DNA of 64,000 nucleotides from CBFFRJ01 sp051486985 (GTDB lineage: Bacteria > Pseudomonadota > Gammaproteobacteria > Enterobacterales > Enterobacteriaceae): NCBI RefSeq assembly GCF_051486985.1, contig NZ_JAHVDV010000014.1:1-64000 (forward strand), given 5' to 3'. Positions 8,454-17,830 of this stretch are shown in pieces. The position numbers and the translations under genes are program-made. The notes under the pieces were generated by a model. It was given only the letters and a program-made list of their open reading frames with translations. It was not told where the DNA came from and made no database searches. Within the stretch, counting starts at the first letter, position 1. Every line of letters starts with the position of its first letter.

Positions 8454-8987
8454 ATGACGGTGTTGTATAACGTGGCGATTGTGTTACTGACGGTCGCCCT
8501 GATGGAGATACTGGCGACACTGACGCATAAATATGTCATGCACGGTTGGGGATGGGGCTGGCATCTTTCCCACCACACGCCGCGCAAAGGCTGGTTTGAA
8601 GTTAACGATCTCTACGCTGTGGTGTTTGCTGGCGTGGCGATTTTGCTTATCGCACTCGGTACGGGCGGCCACTGGCCGCTGCAATGGATAGGCGCCGGAA
8701 TGACGCTCTACGGCGCGCTCTACTTTATTGCGCATGACGGCCTGGTCCACCAGCGCTGGCCGTTTCGTTATGTGCCGCGTCGGGGTTACCTGAAGCGGCT
8801 CTACATCGCGCACCGACTGCATCACGCGGTGCGCGGGCGCGAAGGCTGCGTCTCGTTTGGTTTTCTCTATGCGCCGCCGGTCGCTAAGCTGCAGGCGGTG
8901 TTGCGTGAGCGTAACGGTCGTCCTGCGCGTGAGGGCGCTGCCAGAGCGTCAACGGACGAGGCGTCGAGGTCGCGCCGCGAGAGCTAA
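8454..8987 (+). CDS. crtZ: Beta-carotene 3-hydroxylase
   Basis: This 177-residue membrane di-iron enzyme hydroxylates both rings of beta-carotene to give zeaxanthin. The ATG at 8454 has AGGAG seven bases upstream; an in-frame start at 8265 would run through the preceding terminator. Histidine clusters that bind iron are all present: HKYVMH, HLSHH, HDGLVH and HRLHH. Length matches Pantoea CrtZ (about 175 aa). It is the only crt gene on the + strand and converges on crtB, with the last 104 bp overlapping crtB's 3' end, the same arrangement known in Pantoea clusters. Confidence 0.95.
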   Translation: MTVLYNVAIVLLTVALMEILATLTHKYVMHGWGWGWHLSHHTPRKGWFEVNDLYAVVFAGVAILLIALGTGGHWPLQWIGAGMTLYGALYFIAHDGLVHQRWPFRYVPRRGYLKRLYIAHRLHHAVRGREGCVSFGFLYAPPVAKLQAVLRERNGRPAREGAARASTDEASRSRRES

Positions 8988-9855
8988 GCGCCATCGCGGC
9001 ACCTTTGCCCAGCAGGGCCAGCTTTTCGGCTCTGCTGGTGCCCTGACGCGAATCCCACGCGTTGACGCCCGCGCGTTTTACTTTTACCCCAATCTCCCGG
9101 TATACGCCGTGGGCGGTGGCGATAGCCCAGGCGCAGCGCAGCGGCAGCCCCGCCAGCCCGGCGCGTGCCGAGGCGTAATACGGCTCCGCTTCATTCACGA
9201 GGCGGGCGGCAAGGCGCGCAATCTGCGGACGATGCTCATGTGCCGCCAGCGTCTCGCGGCGCAGCCCTTCCTGAAGCAACCACTCGTCCGGCAGATAACA
9301 GCGGCCGATGGCAGCATCCTCGACAATATCCCGCGCAATATTAGTAAGCTGAAACGCGAGCCCCAGATCGCAGGCGCGATCCAGTACCGCCTCATCGCGC
9401 ACGCCCATAACGCGCGCCATCATCAGGCCCACCACGCCAGCTACGTGATAACAGTAACGTAGGGTGTCATCAAAGGTGCGGTAGCGTTCGTCGCGCACGT
9501 CCATCGCGAAGCCTTCCAGATGATCGAGCGCCAGCGCAGGCGGGATCTGATGCTGTAAGGCGACCTCCTGAAACGCGGCAAAGTTTGGCTCTGTCATCGG
9601 TTTGCCCGCGTAGGCCTCAAGCGTTAACTCACGCAGCATGGTGATGCGCGCCTGCGGCGTCTCGGTGGCGGCTGACGGCGCGCGAAACCCGAGCACCTGA
9701 CCGTCGGTCACGTCGTCGCAGTGGCGACACCACGCATAGAGCATTAGTGCGCTGCGTCGCGTCTGCGCATCAAAGAGTTTCGAGGCGGTGGCGAAGCTTT
9801 TCGAACCGGCTTCAATGGTTTCGGTGGCGTGTGTCAGCAGCGGTTTATCGGGCAT
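8884..9855 (-). CDS. crtB: Phytoene synthase
   Basis: This 323-residue enzyme joins two geranylgeranyl diphosphates head to head to give 15-cis-phytoene. Both magnesium-binding aspartate motifs are visible: DDVTD at residues 47-51 and NIARDIVEDA near 170-180. It is the last gene of the leftward crt operon; its start overlaps the end of crtI by 11 bp. Its 3' end overlaps crtZ on the opposite strand. It is slightly longer than Pantoea CrtB (about 309 aa), because of a basic, low-complexity C-terminus in the overlap. Confidence 0.95.
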   Translation of the reverse strand: MPDKPLLTHATETIEAGSKSFATASKLFDAQTRRSALMLYAWCRHCDDVTDGQVLGFRAPSAATETPQARITMLRELTLEAYAGKPMTEPNFAAFQEVALQHQIPPALALDHLEGFAMDVRDERYRTFDDTLRYCYHVAGVVGLMMARVMGVRDEAVLDRACDLGLAFQLTNIARDIVEDAAIGRCYLPDEWLLQEGLRRETLAAHEHRPQIARLAARLVNEAEPYYASARAGLAGLPLRCAWAIATAHGVYREIGVKVKRAGVNAWDSRQGTSRAEKLALLGKGAAMALSSRGATSTPRPLTLWQRPHAQDDRYAHATPPAA

Positions 9856-11329
9856 GTGTCTCCTCCAGCATCAGCCCGGCGGTGGCTTTTGCTGAGCCGA
9901 TAACACCGGGAATGCCCGCGCCTGGGTGTGTACCGGCACCGACCAGATAGAGGTTGTCGATACGGCTGTCGCGGTTATGCGGGCGGAACCAGGCGCTTTG
10001 CGTGAGGATGGGTTCCACCGAAAACGCCGAGCCCTGATACGCGCCGAGCTGGTCGCGGAAATCGAACGGCGTAAACATGCGGTGCGTTACCAGTTGCTCG
10101 CGCAGGCCCGGCATATAGTGCTGCTCCAGATAATCGAAAATGCGATCGCGCAGGCGCGGGCCTTCGACATCCCAGTTCAGATTTGCGGTGCCAAGATGCG
10201 GCACCGGAGCCAGCACGTAATAGCTGCCGCAGCCCGGCGGCGCGAGTGACGGGTCGGTCACGCAAGGCGCGTGCAGGTAGAGCGAGAAATCCTCCGCCAG
10301 CGAGTCGCGCTTGAAAATATCCTCAATCAGCTCTTTGTAGCGCGGCCCGAAGCAGACCGTGTGGTGCGCAAGCTGGCTGTGGTGATGATTGAGGCCAAAA
10401 TAGAGTACGAACAGGGAGTTGCTCATACGCTTACGGCGCAGCGACGCTGCCTGGGCCACGCCGCGTGGATGATGGCCGAGCAGATTGTTGTAGGTGTGCA
10501 CCACATCGGCGTTCGATGCCACGGCGCGAGCCGGGATGTGGCGTCCATCCGCAAGCGTGACGCCGCAAATCTTATCGCCCCGGGTATCGAGGCGTGTGAC
10601 CTTCGCGTTGAGTTCGATTTCGCCGCCCAGATCGGTAAAGAGTTTCGTCAGCCCGTTGACCAGCGCGCCGGTGCCGCCGCGGGCGAACCAGACGCCCCAC
10701 TGGCGCTCCAGCGCATGAATAAGCGTATAGATGGACGAGGTCGCAAACGGGTTGCCGCCTACCAGCAACGAGTGAAACGAGAAGGCCTGGCGCAGATGCT
10801 CGTTTTCAATGTATTTCGACACCATGCCGTAAACGCTGCGCCAGGCCTGCAGGCGCGCCAGTTGTGGCCCGGCGCGCAACATATCGCGAAATGATAAAAA
10901 CGGCACCGCGCCAAGCTTCAGATAGCCTTCTTTAAATACCGCCTGCGAATAGGCGAGGAACTTGCGATAACCTTCGACGTCGCGCGGGTTAAAACGCGCA
11001 ATTTGCGCCTCAAGGCTTGCCTGATCGTTATCGTAATTAAAGACCTGGCCGTTCTCCCAGCAGAGGCGGTAGAAGGGCGCTACGGGCAACAGCTCGACGT
11101 AATCGGCAATATTTTTCCCGGCAAGCGTAAACAACTCCTCGATAGCCGAAGGGTCGGTAATGACGGTGGGACCGGCGTCGAAGGTGAAACCCTGATCTTC
11201 GTAGACATAGGCCCGTCCGCCGGGTTTATCACGCTGCTCCAGTAGCAAAACAGGTGTGCCCGCCGCCTGTAAGCGGATAGCCAGGGCCAGGCCACCAAAG
11301 CCGGACCCGATAACAACAGTTTTAGTCAT
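9845..11329 (-). CDS. crtI: Phytoene desaturase (lycopene-forming)
   Basis: This 494-residue FAD enzyme converts phytoene to lycopene by four desaturations. The dinucleotide-binding motif GSGFGG is at residues 8-13, followed by EQRDKPGGRAYVY, and the C-terminal carotenoid oxidoreductase signature is present in LYLVGAGTHPGAGIPGV. Length is normal for bacterial CrtI. It overlaps crtY by 8 bp and crtB by 11 bp, so translation is coupled. Confidence 0.96.
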   Translation of the reverse strand: MTKTVVIGSGFGGLALAIRLQAAGTPVLLLEQRDKPGGRAYVYEDQGFTFDAGPTVITDPSAIEELFTLAGKNIADYVELLPVAPFYRLCWENGQVFNYDNDQASLEAQIARFNPRDVEGYRKFLAYSQAVFKEGYLKLGAVPFLSFRDMLRAGPQLARLQAWRSVYGMVSKYIENEHLRQAFSFHSLLVGGNPFATSSIYTLIHALERQWGVWFARGGTGALVNGLTKLFTDLGGEIELNAKVTRLDTRGDKICGVTLADGRHIPARAVASNADVVHTYNNLLGHHPRGVAQAASLRRKRMSNSLFVLYFGLNHHHSQLAHHTVCFGPRYKELIEDIFKRDSLAEDFSLYLHAPCVTDPSLAPPGCGSYYVLAPVPHLGTANLNWDVEGPRLRDRIFDYLEQHYMPGLREQLVTHRMFTPFDFRDQLGAYQGSAFSVEPILTQSAWFRPHNRDSRIDNLYLVGAGTHPGAGIPGVIGSAKATAGLMLEETHAR

Positions 11330-12497
11330 GATGAAAAGCTCGCAGCCGGGGTGTTTGCTTAAGCACGGCCTGCAAGGCTTCGCCCACCGGTACCGGGGGT
11401 TTGCCTGTCAGCAGTCGCACCATATCTAAGGGGGTCAGGCGTCCGGCATAAAACCGGGCGATAAGCCCCGCATTTAATCCATAAAAGCGCTGCATGACCT
11501 GCCAGCGGCGGTCTGGTTTGCCCGCCAGAAACAGCATGCGGTTCAGCAGCCGGAAAAAGCGCTGACGCCGCCACTGGCGCTGCGCGTAGCCCGCCGTCAG
11601 CGCGTATAACGCCTGAGCGGTTTCAGGCGGCTGTGCGGCGATACTGTCAGCAAGCGCCGCCGCGTGCGGCAGCGAATAACCGGTAGTGGCGTGAAACAGT
11701 CCGGCGCGCAGGCCGCTGCGCGCTATGCCCTGCGCCTCGCGCCAGAACGCCTGCGGCGCGCCCGTGAGCGTAATCGGCAGATTGCCGTGCTCTTCACGCT
11801 CGAGCGTTGTAAGCGTCCAGTTGTGTGTACGGGCGTAACTGGCGATGTTGTCGCGTGCCCGCGCCGGATCAAGCGTCGCGCTGTCGATATAGTGCGTGTC
11901 TTCAATCAGCAGCGTGTCGGGCGTGAGCGGTAGCGTATAGACAAACCGGTAGCCGCCTTGCTGCGCCACCGTGGCGTCCATCAGGATCGGACGCGTCAGG
12001 CCGTGGGGCGCCGCGAGTTTCCACTGCTGGCCGAGAAACGCCTGCTGGCCCACCGTCAGGTGCGGGCTTGCCTGCCAGCCGCGGCCATCAAGCACCGCGC
12101 GGGCATGCAACGTGCGCCCGTCCGCCATCGTCACTGCCTCTGTTGTGAGGGCAGCGACAGGCGCGTTACACCAGAGCTTGTCGCCGAGCGTGTGAGTCAA
12201 GACGTCGGCAAAACGCTCAGACGTCACGCTGTAATAGCCGCCATCAAGCGTGCGCGTCAGCGCCGGGAAACGCACCTCATAACCGTCCCAGCGGTGCGCC
12301 ACCAATGGCGCAAGCCAGGCGTGCTGTGCGGGCGTGATGTCATCGCCATGAAACGACCAGGTGTGGTTGCCGCCGGGCTGGTCGCCTGCCTCCAGCAGCA
12401 GTACTTTCAGCGAAGGGGCGAGCGCGTGCAGACGCAGGGCGATAAGCCCGTTCGCGAGGCCACCGCCTGCAAGAATAAGATCCCATTGCGCTGTCAT
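11322..12497 (-). CDS. crtY: Lycopene beta-cyclase
   Basis: This 391-residue enzyme closes both ends of lycopene to give beta-carotene. It has an N-terminal nucleotide-binding motif (LILAGGGLANGL, glycines 11-13) and the internal GDQPGGNHTWSFH block typical of CrtY. It overlaps crtX by 4 bp (ATGA) and crtI by 8 bp. Length agrees with the family (about 380-390 aa). Confidence 0.95.
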   Translation of the reverse strand: MTAQWDLILAGGGLANGLIALRLHALAPSLKVLLLEAGDQPGGNHTWSFHGDDITPAQHAWLAPLVAHRWDGYEVRFPALTRTLDGGYYSVTSERFADVLTHTLGDKLWCNAPVAALTTEAVTMADGRTLHARAVLDGRGWQASPHLTVGQQAFLGQQWKLAAPHGLTRPILMDATVAQQGGYRFVYTLPLTPDTLLIEDTHYIDSATLDPARARDNIASYARTHNWTLTTLEREEHGNLPITLTGAPQAFWREAQGIARSGLRAGLFHATTGYSLPHAAALADSIAAQPPETAQALYALTAGYAQRQWRRQRFFRLLNRMLFLAGKPDRRWQVMQRFYGLNAGLIARFYAGRLTPLDMVRLLTGKPPVPVGEALQAVLKQTPRLRAFHHD

Positions 12498-13765
12498 GAT
12501 ACCGCCTGCGGGAGAACAGGCCGCCGCGCGCTGAGCGCCTGCTCGGTGATATGCGCCGCGCGCTGAACACCACCTGCCTGCGCGAGTGCGCGCTGCATCG
12601 CAATAAGGCGCGAGCGACAGCTCTCATCGCTCAGCAGCGCCTGAAGCTTTTGCGTGAACGCACGGCGTCCGGTGAAGCGTGAGACGCGCCGGCCGATACC
12701 GCAATGTTCAACCCGCGCCGCAACGCCGGGCTGATCGAACGCCAGCGGGACGACCAGCAGCGGTGTGGCGCTGGCGACAGCGTCCATCACCGTATTCAGC
12801 CCGCCATGCGTGATAACCGCCTGCGACTGGCTGAGCGCCAACGTCTGGTCAGTAAACCCGGTCACGCGCGTGGAGCCGCAGGTTTCCAGTTTTGCAACCT
12901 GCGTGGCATTCAACCCGCCACAGTGGGCAATCAGTAGTTCGACATCGGCGTCACGGCAGGCTTTTGCGATAGTGCGAAACAGTCCGTAGCGATGACCCTG
13001 CAATGTACCGAGCGAGGCAAAAATGCGCGGGCGCGACGACGGTAACGCCGGTTCGGAGGCTGGTTGGGGTGGTCGCAGCGGGCCGACCGCGTGAAAGCAC
13101 GCCGGCGGTGCGCGGCGGGGGAAATCAAGCATGCTGAGCGTCTGGCTGATTTGCGCGAGCGGTGAGAGGCAATCGTGCAGGCCGTGGCGGGGCGGCAGCC
13201 CGAAGCGCTGCGCGTGGTGGGCTATCACCGCGCCATGACGGCCCATCAGCCAGTCGTGGATCTGCTGGCTGGTCTGGTAAATTTTGCGTGCGCGTGGCGT
13301 GGGGGCGTAGCGAAACGGCATGACCGGTAGCGGCAGCCCTGGCTCGCGGTTGACCGGCAGGGCGCAGGCGACGGAGACAAACGGCAGCCCGAGCGCATCA
13401 GCAACGAGGCCGCCCGCGGCTTCCATTTGATCGACAATCAGGCCGTCCACGCCAAGCCGCGACAGCGCATCGGGCAGTTCCCGGCACAGCATATCGGTAG
13501 TGCGAGCCAGATCCTGTATCAGGCTTAAGATGGCCGGGCCGCCGGGGTGTGCGGTCAGGCGTAACGTGCGGGCGAGGCTGCCGGGCGGGTGGCTCGCTTC
13601 GCCCACCGGATAAAAGCCGATGCGCGGATCGTCAAGCAGCGTGCGGGCCTCTGCCTGCTGAATAAAGGTGATGCGGTGCCCGCGTGCGATAAGCGCCTGC
13701 GCGAGTGCCTGCATGGCATGAACGTGGCTGTAGAGCGGTGGCGTGATAACGGCGTAGTGGCTCAT
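12494..13765 (-). CDS. crtX: Zeaxanthin glucosyltransferase
   Basis: This 423-residue family 1 glycosyltransferase adds glucose from UDP-glucose to the hydroxyls of zeaxanthin, giving the mono- and diglucoside. The C-terminal donor-binding region is clear: THGGLNTVMDAV followed by PLLVVPLAFDQPGVAARV. The N-terminal half is the acceptor domain. It overlaps idi and crtY by 4 bp each (ATGA junctions). Confidence 0.94.
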   Translation of the reverse strand: MSHYAVITPPLYSHVHAMQALAQALIARGHRITFIQQAEARTLLDDPRIGFYPVGEASHPPGSLARTLRLTAHPGGPAILSLIQDLARTTDMLCRELPDALSRLGVDGLIVDQMEAAGGLVADALGLPFVSVACALPVNREPGLPLPVMPFRYAPTPRARKIYQTSQQIHDWLMGRHGAVIAHHAQRFGLPPRHGLHDCLSPLAQISQTLSMLDFPRRAPPACFHAVGPLRPPQPASEPALPSSRPRIFASLGTLQGHRYGLFRTIAKACRDADVELLIAHCGGLNATQVAKLETCGSTRVTGFTDQTLALSQSQAVITHGGLNTVMDAVASATPLLVVPLAFDQPGVAARVEHCGIGRRVSRFTGRRAFTQKLQALLSDESCRSRLIAMQRALAQAGGVQRAAHITEQALSARRPVLPQAVS

Positions 13766-14805
13766 ACCTCATCCCCGGTACGAACCAGCCGGGCATCCCG
13801 CAGTGCGCTAAGGCTGGCGCTGCCGGTGCAGAAACAAGCGACCCGCAATTGTTCAATTACGACCGCGAAATGCGCCAGGACTGCACTGGTTGAGGTCGTC
13901 GCGCTGCCGAGTACCGCCGCCGCCTGGCCGACCAGATCCGCGCCCATACTGATGGCTTTGGCAACGTCAATGCCGTCACGAATACCGCCAGAGGCAATAA
14001 GCGGCATAGTGGGGAGCGCCTCGCGTATCTGGCGCAGCGCCTGTGCGGTGGGAATACCCCAGCCCGCGAAAGCCATCGCCACGTTGTGCGCATGCACGTC
14101 TGCGGCGCGCTCGCCTTCTACTGCGGCCCAACTGGTGCCGCCTGCGCCTGCGACATCCAGCATGGTGACGCCCGCTTGTGCAAGCTGGTGCGCCACCGAC
14201 ACGGAGAGCCCGGCTCCGACCTCTTTCACCACTACTGGTACGGAAAGCGCACTGACGACGCGTTCAATGGCCGTCAGCACACCGCGCCAGTCGCGATCTC
14301 CACCGGTTTGCAGCGCCTCCTGAAGCGGGTTGAGATGAATAATGAGTGCGTCCGCGTCCACCATCCCGACGGCGCGCTTTGCGTAATCAAGCCCCTGCGC
14401 GCTGCTAATCTGCGCCGCACCGAGGTTCGCCAGCAGCGGGATATCCGGCGCGTATTTACGCAGTTCACCGGTCAGCCCCCAGTTGTCCTCGCTTTCCAGC
14501 GCAACACGCTGCGAGCCAACGCCCATCGCAAGGCCCAGCGTTTGCGCTGCCTCCGCCAGATGCCGGTTGATATCGCTCGCACGCCGCGCGCCGCCGGTCA
14601 TTGAGCTTATCAGGATCGGCGCTTTCATCGGACGGCCAAAAAGGCGGGTATTGAGGTCGATGGCGTCAAGCGAAAGCTCCGGAAGCGCGCAGTGCTCGAA
14701 GCGCCAGTGTTCAAAGCCGGTGCGAATTGTCTGTTTAGCCCGCTCCGGATGCAGCACGATATCCAGATGATCGTTCTTGCGTTGGCTCAGTTCCTTGTCC
14801 TTCAT
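13762..14805 (-). CDS. idi: Isopentenyl-diphosphate delta-isomerase, type 2 (FMN)
   Basis: This 347-residue enzyme interconverts IPP and DMAPP, supplying the starter for CrtE. Type 2 (fni) features are present: ISSMTGGA near the N-terminus and the flavin-binding barrel end IASGGIRDGIDVAKAI with GADLVGQA. It is unrelated to the type 1 Idi of E. coli. GGAG precedes the ATG by seven bases. Its place as second gene after crtE is typical of Cronobacter and some Pantoea clusters. Confidence 0.95.
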   Translation of the reverse strand: MKDKELSQRKNDHLDIVLHPERAKQTIRTGFEHWRFEHCALPELSLDAIDLNTRLFGRPMKAPILISSMTGGARRASDINRHLAEAAQTLGLAMGVGSQRVALESEDNWGLTGELRKYAPDIPLLANLGAAQISSAQGLDYAKRAVGMVDADALIIHLNPLQEALQTGGDRDWRGVLTAIERVVSALSVPVVVKEVGAGLSVSVAHQLAQAGVTMLDVAGAGGTSWAAVEGERAADVHAHNVAMAFAGWGIPTAQALRQIREALPTMPLIASGGIRDGIDVAKAISMGADLVGQAAAVLGSATTSTSAVLAHFAVVIEQLRVACFCTGSASLSALRDARLVRTGDEV

Positions 14806-14850
14806 TCCTACTCCAGTTACAGTCGCTGTCAGCCGCGAAGAGGCGCGCGT

Positions 14851-15756
14851 TTAGCCAAACATGGCCAGCTGTTTATCAAACCAGGCGTACATAAAACGGC
14901 GGGTAGACGCGCCGCGCGAACAGGCGCAGGCGAGATGTTCGTCGGCACGCAGAAGATGATCGCGCAAGTGCCGATGTACCGCCTCCGGGCCGAGCATTGC
15001 CACAAGCGTAGATTTGCCCGCGTCTTTGTTGATGTCTTTACCGGTATTGCTCAGGCCGTCTGCCAGATCGTCAAGCAGCTGAAACGCCTGGCCAAGATGG
15101 CGTGAGAACTGGCGCAGTTTCTGGCGCACCGAGGCGGACGCGCCGGCAGCAATAGCGGCAATTTGCAGCGTGGCGTCAAACAGCACACTGGTCTTGAGAT
15201 CATTGGTCGCGAGAATCGCTTCTGGGCTACGCGTCTGGTTGCCTTCACTGAGGTCACGAAACTGTCCCTGCACCAGCCCCTGGAGGCCCACCGCCGTGGA
15301 AAGCTCGCTGACCGCCTCGGTTTTGCAGCTATCGGAAAGCTGGCTTGCCTGTGCCACCACGCCAAAGGCGCGGCTAAGTAACGCAACGGCGGCGAGGATC
15401 GCGACGCTTTCACCATACTGGCGATGGATAGTAGGCTTGCCCCGGCGCAGCTGGGCGTTATCCATGCACGGGATATCATCGAGCATCAGCGAGGCGGCGT
15501 GTACCATCTCCACCGCGCAGGCGAGATCCATCAGCGCGGGCTGACTGGCGTCGCAGCCGAGATCGCGCGCGGCGAGAATAAGCAGCAGCGGACGCACCCG
15601 TTTACCGGGCGTAAGCGCGCCTTCGCGCATCGCGGCACAGACCAGATCGCGCTCCTGGCCTGGCGGTAAAAGTTCATCAAGGCGAGCCTGCAGGGCGTCG
15701 CGCAGCGCCTGCAATTCGTTTTCCTGCCCTGAAGATTTCACGGCGTTAGCGTTCAT
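14851..15756 (-). CDS. crtE: Geranylgeranyl diphosphate synthase
   Basis: This 301-residue prenyl transferase extends FPP or DMAPP with IPP to the C20 precursor. The first aspartate motif is LMLDDIPCMDNAQLRRGKP (DDx4D type) and the second is QLLDDLADG. AGAGG precedes the ATG. It is first in the leftward operon crtE-idi-X-Y-I-B, and the operon promoter should lie in the 260-bp gap up to the ytfJ homologue. I see no clear regulator site there. Confidence 0.95.
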   Translation of the reverse strand: MNANAVKSSGQENELQALRDALQARLDELLPPGQERDLVCAAMREGALTPGKRVRPLLLILAARDLGCDASQPALMDLACAVEMVHAASLMLDDIPCMDNAQLRRGKPTIHRQYGESVAILAAVALLSRAFGVVAQASQLSDSCKTEAVSELSTAVGLQGLVQGQFRDLSEGNQTRSPEAILATNDLKTSVLFDATLQIAAIAAGASASVRQKLRQFSRHLGQAFQLLDDLADGLSNTGKDINKDAGKSTLVAMLGPEAVHRHLRDHLLRADEHLACACSRGASTRRFMYAWFDKQLAMFG

Positions 15757-16015
15757 GGTTTAGGCCTCTGATGATGTTCGGGTGCTGTGAACGGGAAGGC
15801 GTTAAAAGCGCAACTGTGCGAGGGTGCTGTCATCAGGCGCGCAACAATCGTCGCAACAGGCGGAATGTGGAATTTTCGGTGTATGAACAACTGATTATCT
15901 TCACGTTCATCGTTCCGGGGACTCTCTTAAAAAGCGTAGCGTAATCGCGAAAAATTTCTTTGGCGAACTCAGCACGTCACAAAACTTTACACAGAGTTAA
16001 CATGTTGTACAAGTT

Positions 16016-16564
16016 TTACGCCAGTAGTGAACGCAGTAATTTCATTACCTGACGCACTTCGTCCGGCGTGAGCGCGCCATCTTTGGCAAAACGAATGCGG
16101 CCTTCCTTATCCAGTACGACTACTGCGGAACTGCCTGGTTGCAGGCCCCAGGCGCGCTGTGCGGCACCGTTATCATCGAGTACGAACACCGAGGCCGGGA
16201 ATGCTTTTTTGGTGCTTTCCAGACTGCGGCGTACAAACATGGCGCTGCCCGGAATAGCATCGTCCGTATTGATGATGGTGGTAGCCTGGAATTTATCGGC
16301 GGGCAGGCGGGCTGCGGCGATGGCGTCGCTGGTGCCTTTATTGAGATCTTTCGCCGACAGCCTGCCCGCGACATGCAGCACCAGCCCGACTTTGCCGGTA
16401 AGCCGCGCGCTGTTCCAGTCGCGATAGCGGATCTCGCCCTGGTTAAGCGTCAGTTCGCCACGCTCCGCTACGCCGACCGGCGCTACCCGTTCGCCCTCTT
16501 TGAAATTATGGGCGCAGGCGAAAAAAGGCAGCAGGGCGGAGATAAACAGTAACGGGCGCAGCAT
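16016..16564 (-). CDS. YtfJ family protein
   Basis: This 182-residue protein has a cleavable signal peptide (about 1-18, ending FACA). The rest is a thioredoxin-like YtfJ domain: WNSARLTGKVGLVLHVAGR, TTIINTDDAIPGSAMFVRRSLES and SSAVVVLDKEGRIRFAKDGALTPDEVRQVM align well with E. coli YtfJ. The redox CxxC of thioredoxins is absent, as in YtfJ. It is periplasmic and of unknown function. It is transcribed toward crtE but separated by 260 bp, so probably independent. Confidence 0.85.
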   Translation of the reverse strand: MLRPLLFISALLPFFACAHNFKEGERVAPVGVAERGELTLNQGEIRYRDWNSARLTGKVGLVLHVAGRLSAKDLNKGTSDAIAAARLPADKFQATTIINTDDAIPGSAMFVRRSLESTKKAFPASVFVLDDNGAAQRAWGLQPGSSAVVVLDKEGRIRFAKDGALTPDEVRQVMKLLRSLLA

Positions 16565-17107
16565 AGGGCATTCTCAGAGCGATAAAGTTGGGGAAAGTGT
16601 AGTGGAGATTATCTGGAAAGGGGGGCGAGCGGGGCATTATGGTTTCACGTTAAACGGTTTCTGGATTCTCAGTTTGTAAAAGCGGTGGCGTTGCCTAAGG
16701 TAGCTTTGCTGAGTATTAGCCTTAGGTTTATTTGCCAGGGTGTCCAGGCCATAAAATAATAGCTCAAAATTATTTTTCTTACGCTTCCAAAAGCGTAAGG
16801 GGCTGTGATTAATATAGGTAAATTATTTTGCGTGAAATTTTAATCAGTAAATGCATGGTTCCATTTTAGAAGGGATTTTAATGGAGTTTATTGAATAGTA
16901 GACAATAAATATTTCTTTAATGGGATGCGTGTTAATTATCTTCATATGGCTGGCATGTTACTCGCGTAATGCTTTTGTTATAGCAATAGCCATCCGTTTA
17001 TCAGCCTGCATTTTCAGTTTAAGATAGTTTTCTGCCATTTCAATTAGGCTTGTTGTAGTATTGTGGCTTAATAATTGGTCATGCTCGTCAAAGTGGGCAA
17101 GAAAAGA
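16565..17107. other. Intergenic with a hairpin and a relic leftward frame
   Basis: A nine-pair hairpin (CTTACGCTT / AAGCGTAAG, 16778-16799) has no T-run. A leftward frame at 16958-17137 (reading LIEMAENYLKLKMQADK near its end) looks protein-like but has no start codon until an internal ATG. A decayed counterpart is seen on the opposite strand before the 5932 gene (TNPMEMAEHLSRK). So the duplicated block includes more than the membrane gene. Confidence 0.4.
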
Positions 17108-17363
17108 ATGATTAAGGGAAAAAAGCAGCGATTTATGTTATTATTGCAATTATTTTCTTTCTAATTATTCCAGAGTTCGCAATAAGGTATATTCCGACGG
17201 GTTTGCTGGGCAGGATTAGCGACTTTACAAGCCTGTGGGGAACGTTTAGCCCCTTTCTTTCTATGCTTGTTTTTCTTGGCTTATCTTCCATTATTCTTGC
17301 TGTTATCACCGTTGCTTTTGTTGGAAAAATTTACCGGGTTTTATCCCGTTCCAACGGCCAATA
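17108..17363 (+). pseudogene. Frameshifted paralogue of the 5932 membrane gene
   Basis: After a conserved start region (GGGCAAGAAAAGAATG versus AGGCAAGGAAGATAATG), the frame is lost within the first ten codons at GGGAAAAAAGCAGCG. From 17128 on, the frame reads AIYVIIAIIFFLIIPEF, then GRISDFTSLWGTFSPF and a second helix, matching the 5932 protein. A stop (TAA, 17113-17115) sits just upstream in that frame. The 80 bp before the start are also similar between the two loci. Confidence 0.65.
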
Positions 17364-17660
17364 AATCCGTATAAAAACAGTTATATGTCTTTTTATTTAG
17401 AGCGCATGCATCTGATGCATTAGTTTGCATGCGTTTCTTTCCCCATCTGATGATGACCCGCTCCAGGGTTCCGAAGTTCTTATGCAGCTGCATCAAAACC
17501 GACCCGTGAAGCGGGCAGGCGAGGCGGGGAAAGCACTGCGCGCCGGGGGCGTTATTTATTTAATTTTCGCGCGTCAGCAAGGCTGTGACACCCTCCGAGC
17601 TACTGGGTTGGATAAAGGGGTGACGAGAAGGTAAAGCGCCGCATACGGGCGTTGGGTATA
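17364..17660. other. Intergenic, no supported gene
   Basis: GC content rises after 17430. A 69-codon rightward frame (17425-17634) has no ribosome site or recognisable product. This is probably phage or island debris bordering the attachment site. Confidence 0.35.
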
Positions 17661-17680
17661 AACAAACCGCCCTTCGGCGG
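17661..17680 (-). terminator. Leftward rho-independent terminator
   Basis: Read on the minus strand, CCGCC-GAAG-GGCGG is followed by TTTGTTT. It lies just after the stop of the possible phage-protein remnant at 17681. Confidence 0.65.
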
Positions 17681-17818
17681 CTACTCTTTTTCGGGGTCAA
17701 GGCTGTATTTCTGAAACCTTATGATCTTCTCACCCGCCCACGCGTTGAGCTTCAGAAACCTCGATTGCAGCGGTATCAGCTCGTTGCGCATAAACATTTT
17801 TGCGACACTGAAGAACGT
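17681..17818 (-). pseudogene. C-terminal remnant, possibly of a phage portal protein
   Basis: A leftward frame ends ...RNELIPLQSRFLKLNAW then AGEKIIRF and a TAG at 17681, followed by a terminator. The pattern of a PLQ stretch followed by an N-x-W-x-GE-x-IRF block recalls the extreme C-terminus of phage portal proteins. Only about 45 codons remain, and the frame runs upstream into the hairpin at 17831 without a start. The portal identity is a guess from pattern memory. Confidence 0.35.
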
Positions 17819-17830
17819 AGAAACAAAAAA

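Noticed and set aside
16778..16799. Nine-pair hairpin as a terminator
   Set aside because: Neither strand has a T-run after it, so termination is not supported.
17425..17634. 69-codon rightward frame next to the attachment site
   Set aside because: No ribosome site, no recognisable product, lies in decayed phage-like DNA.
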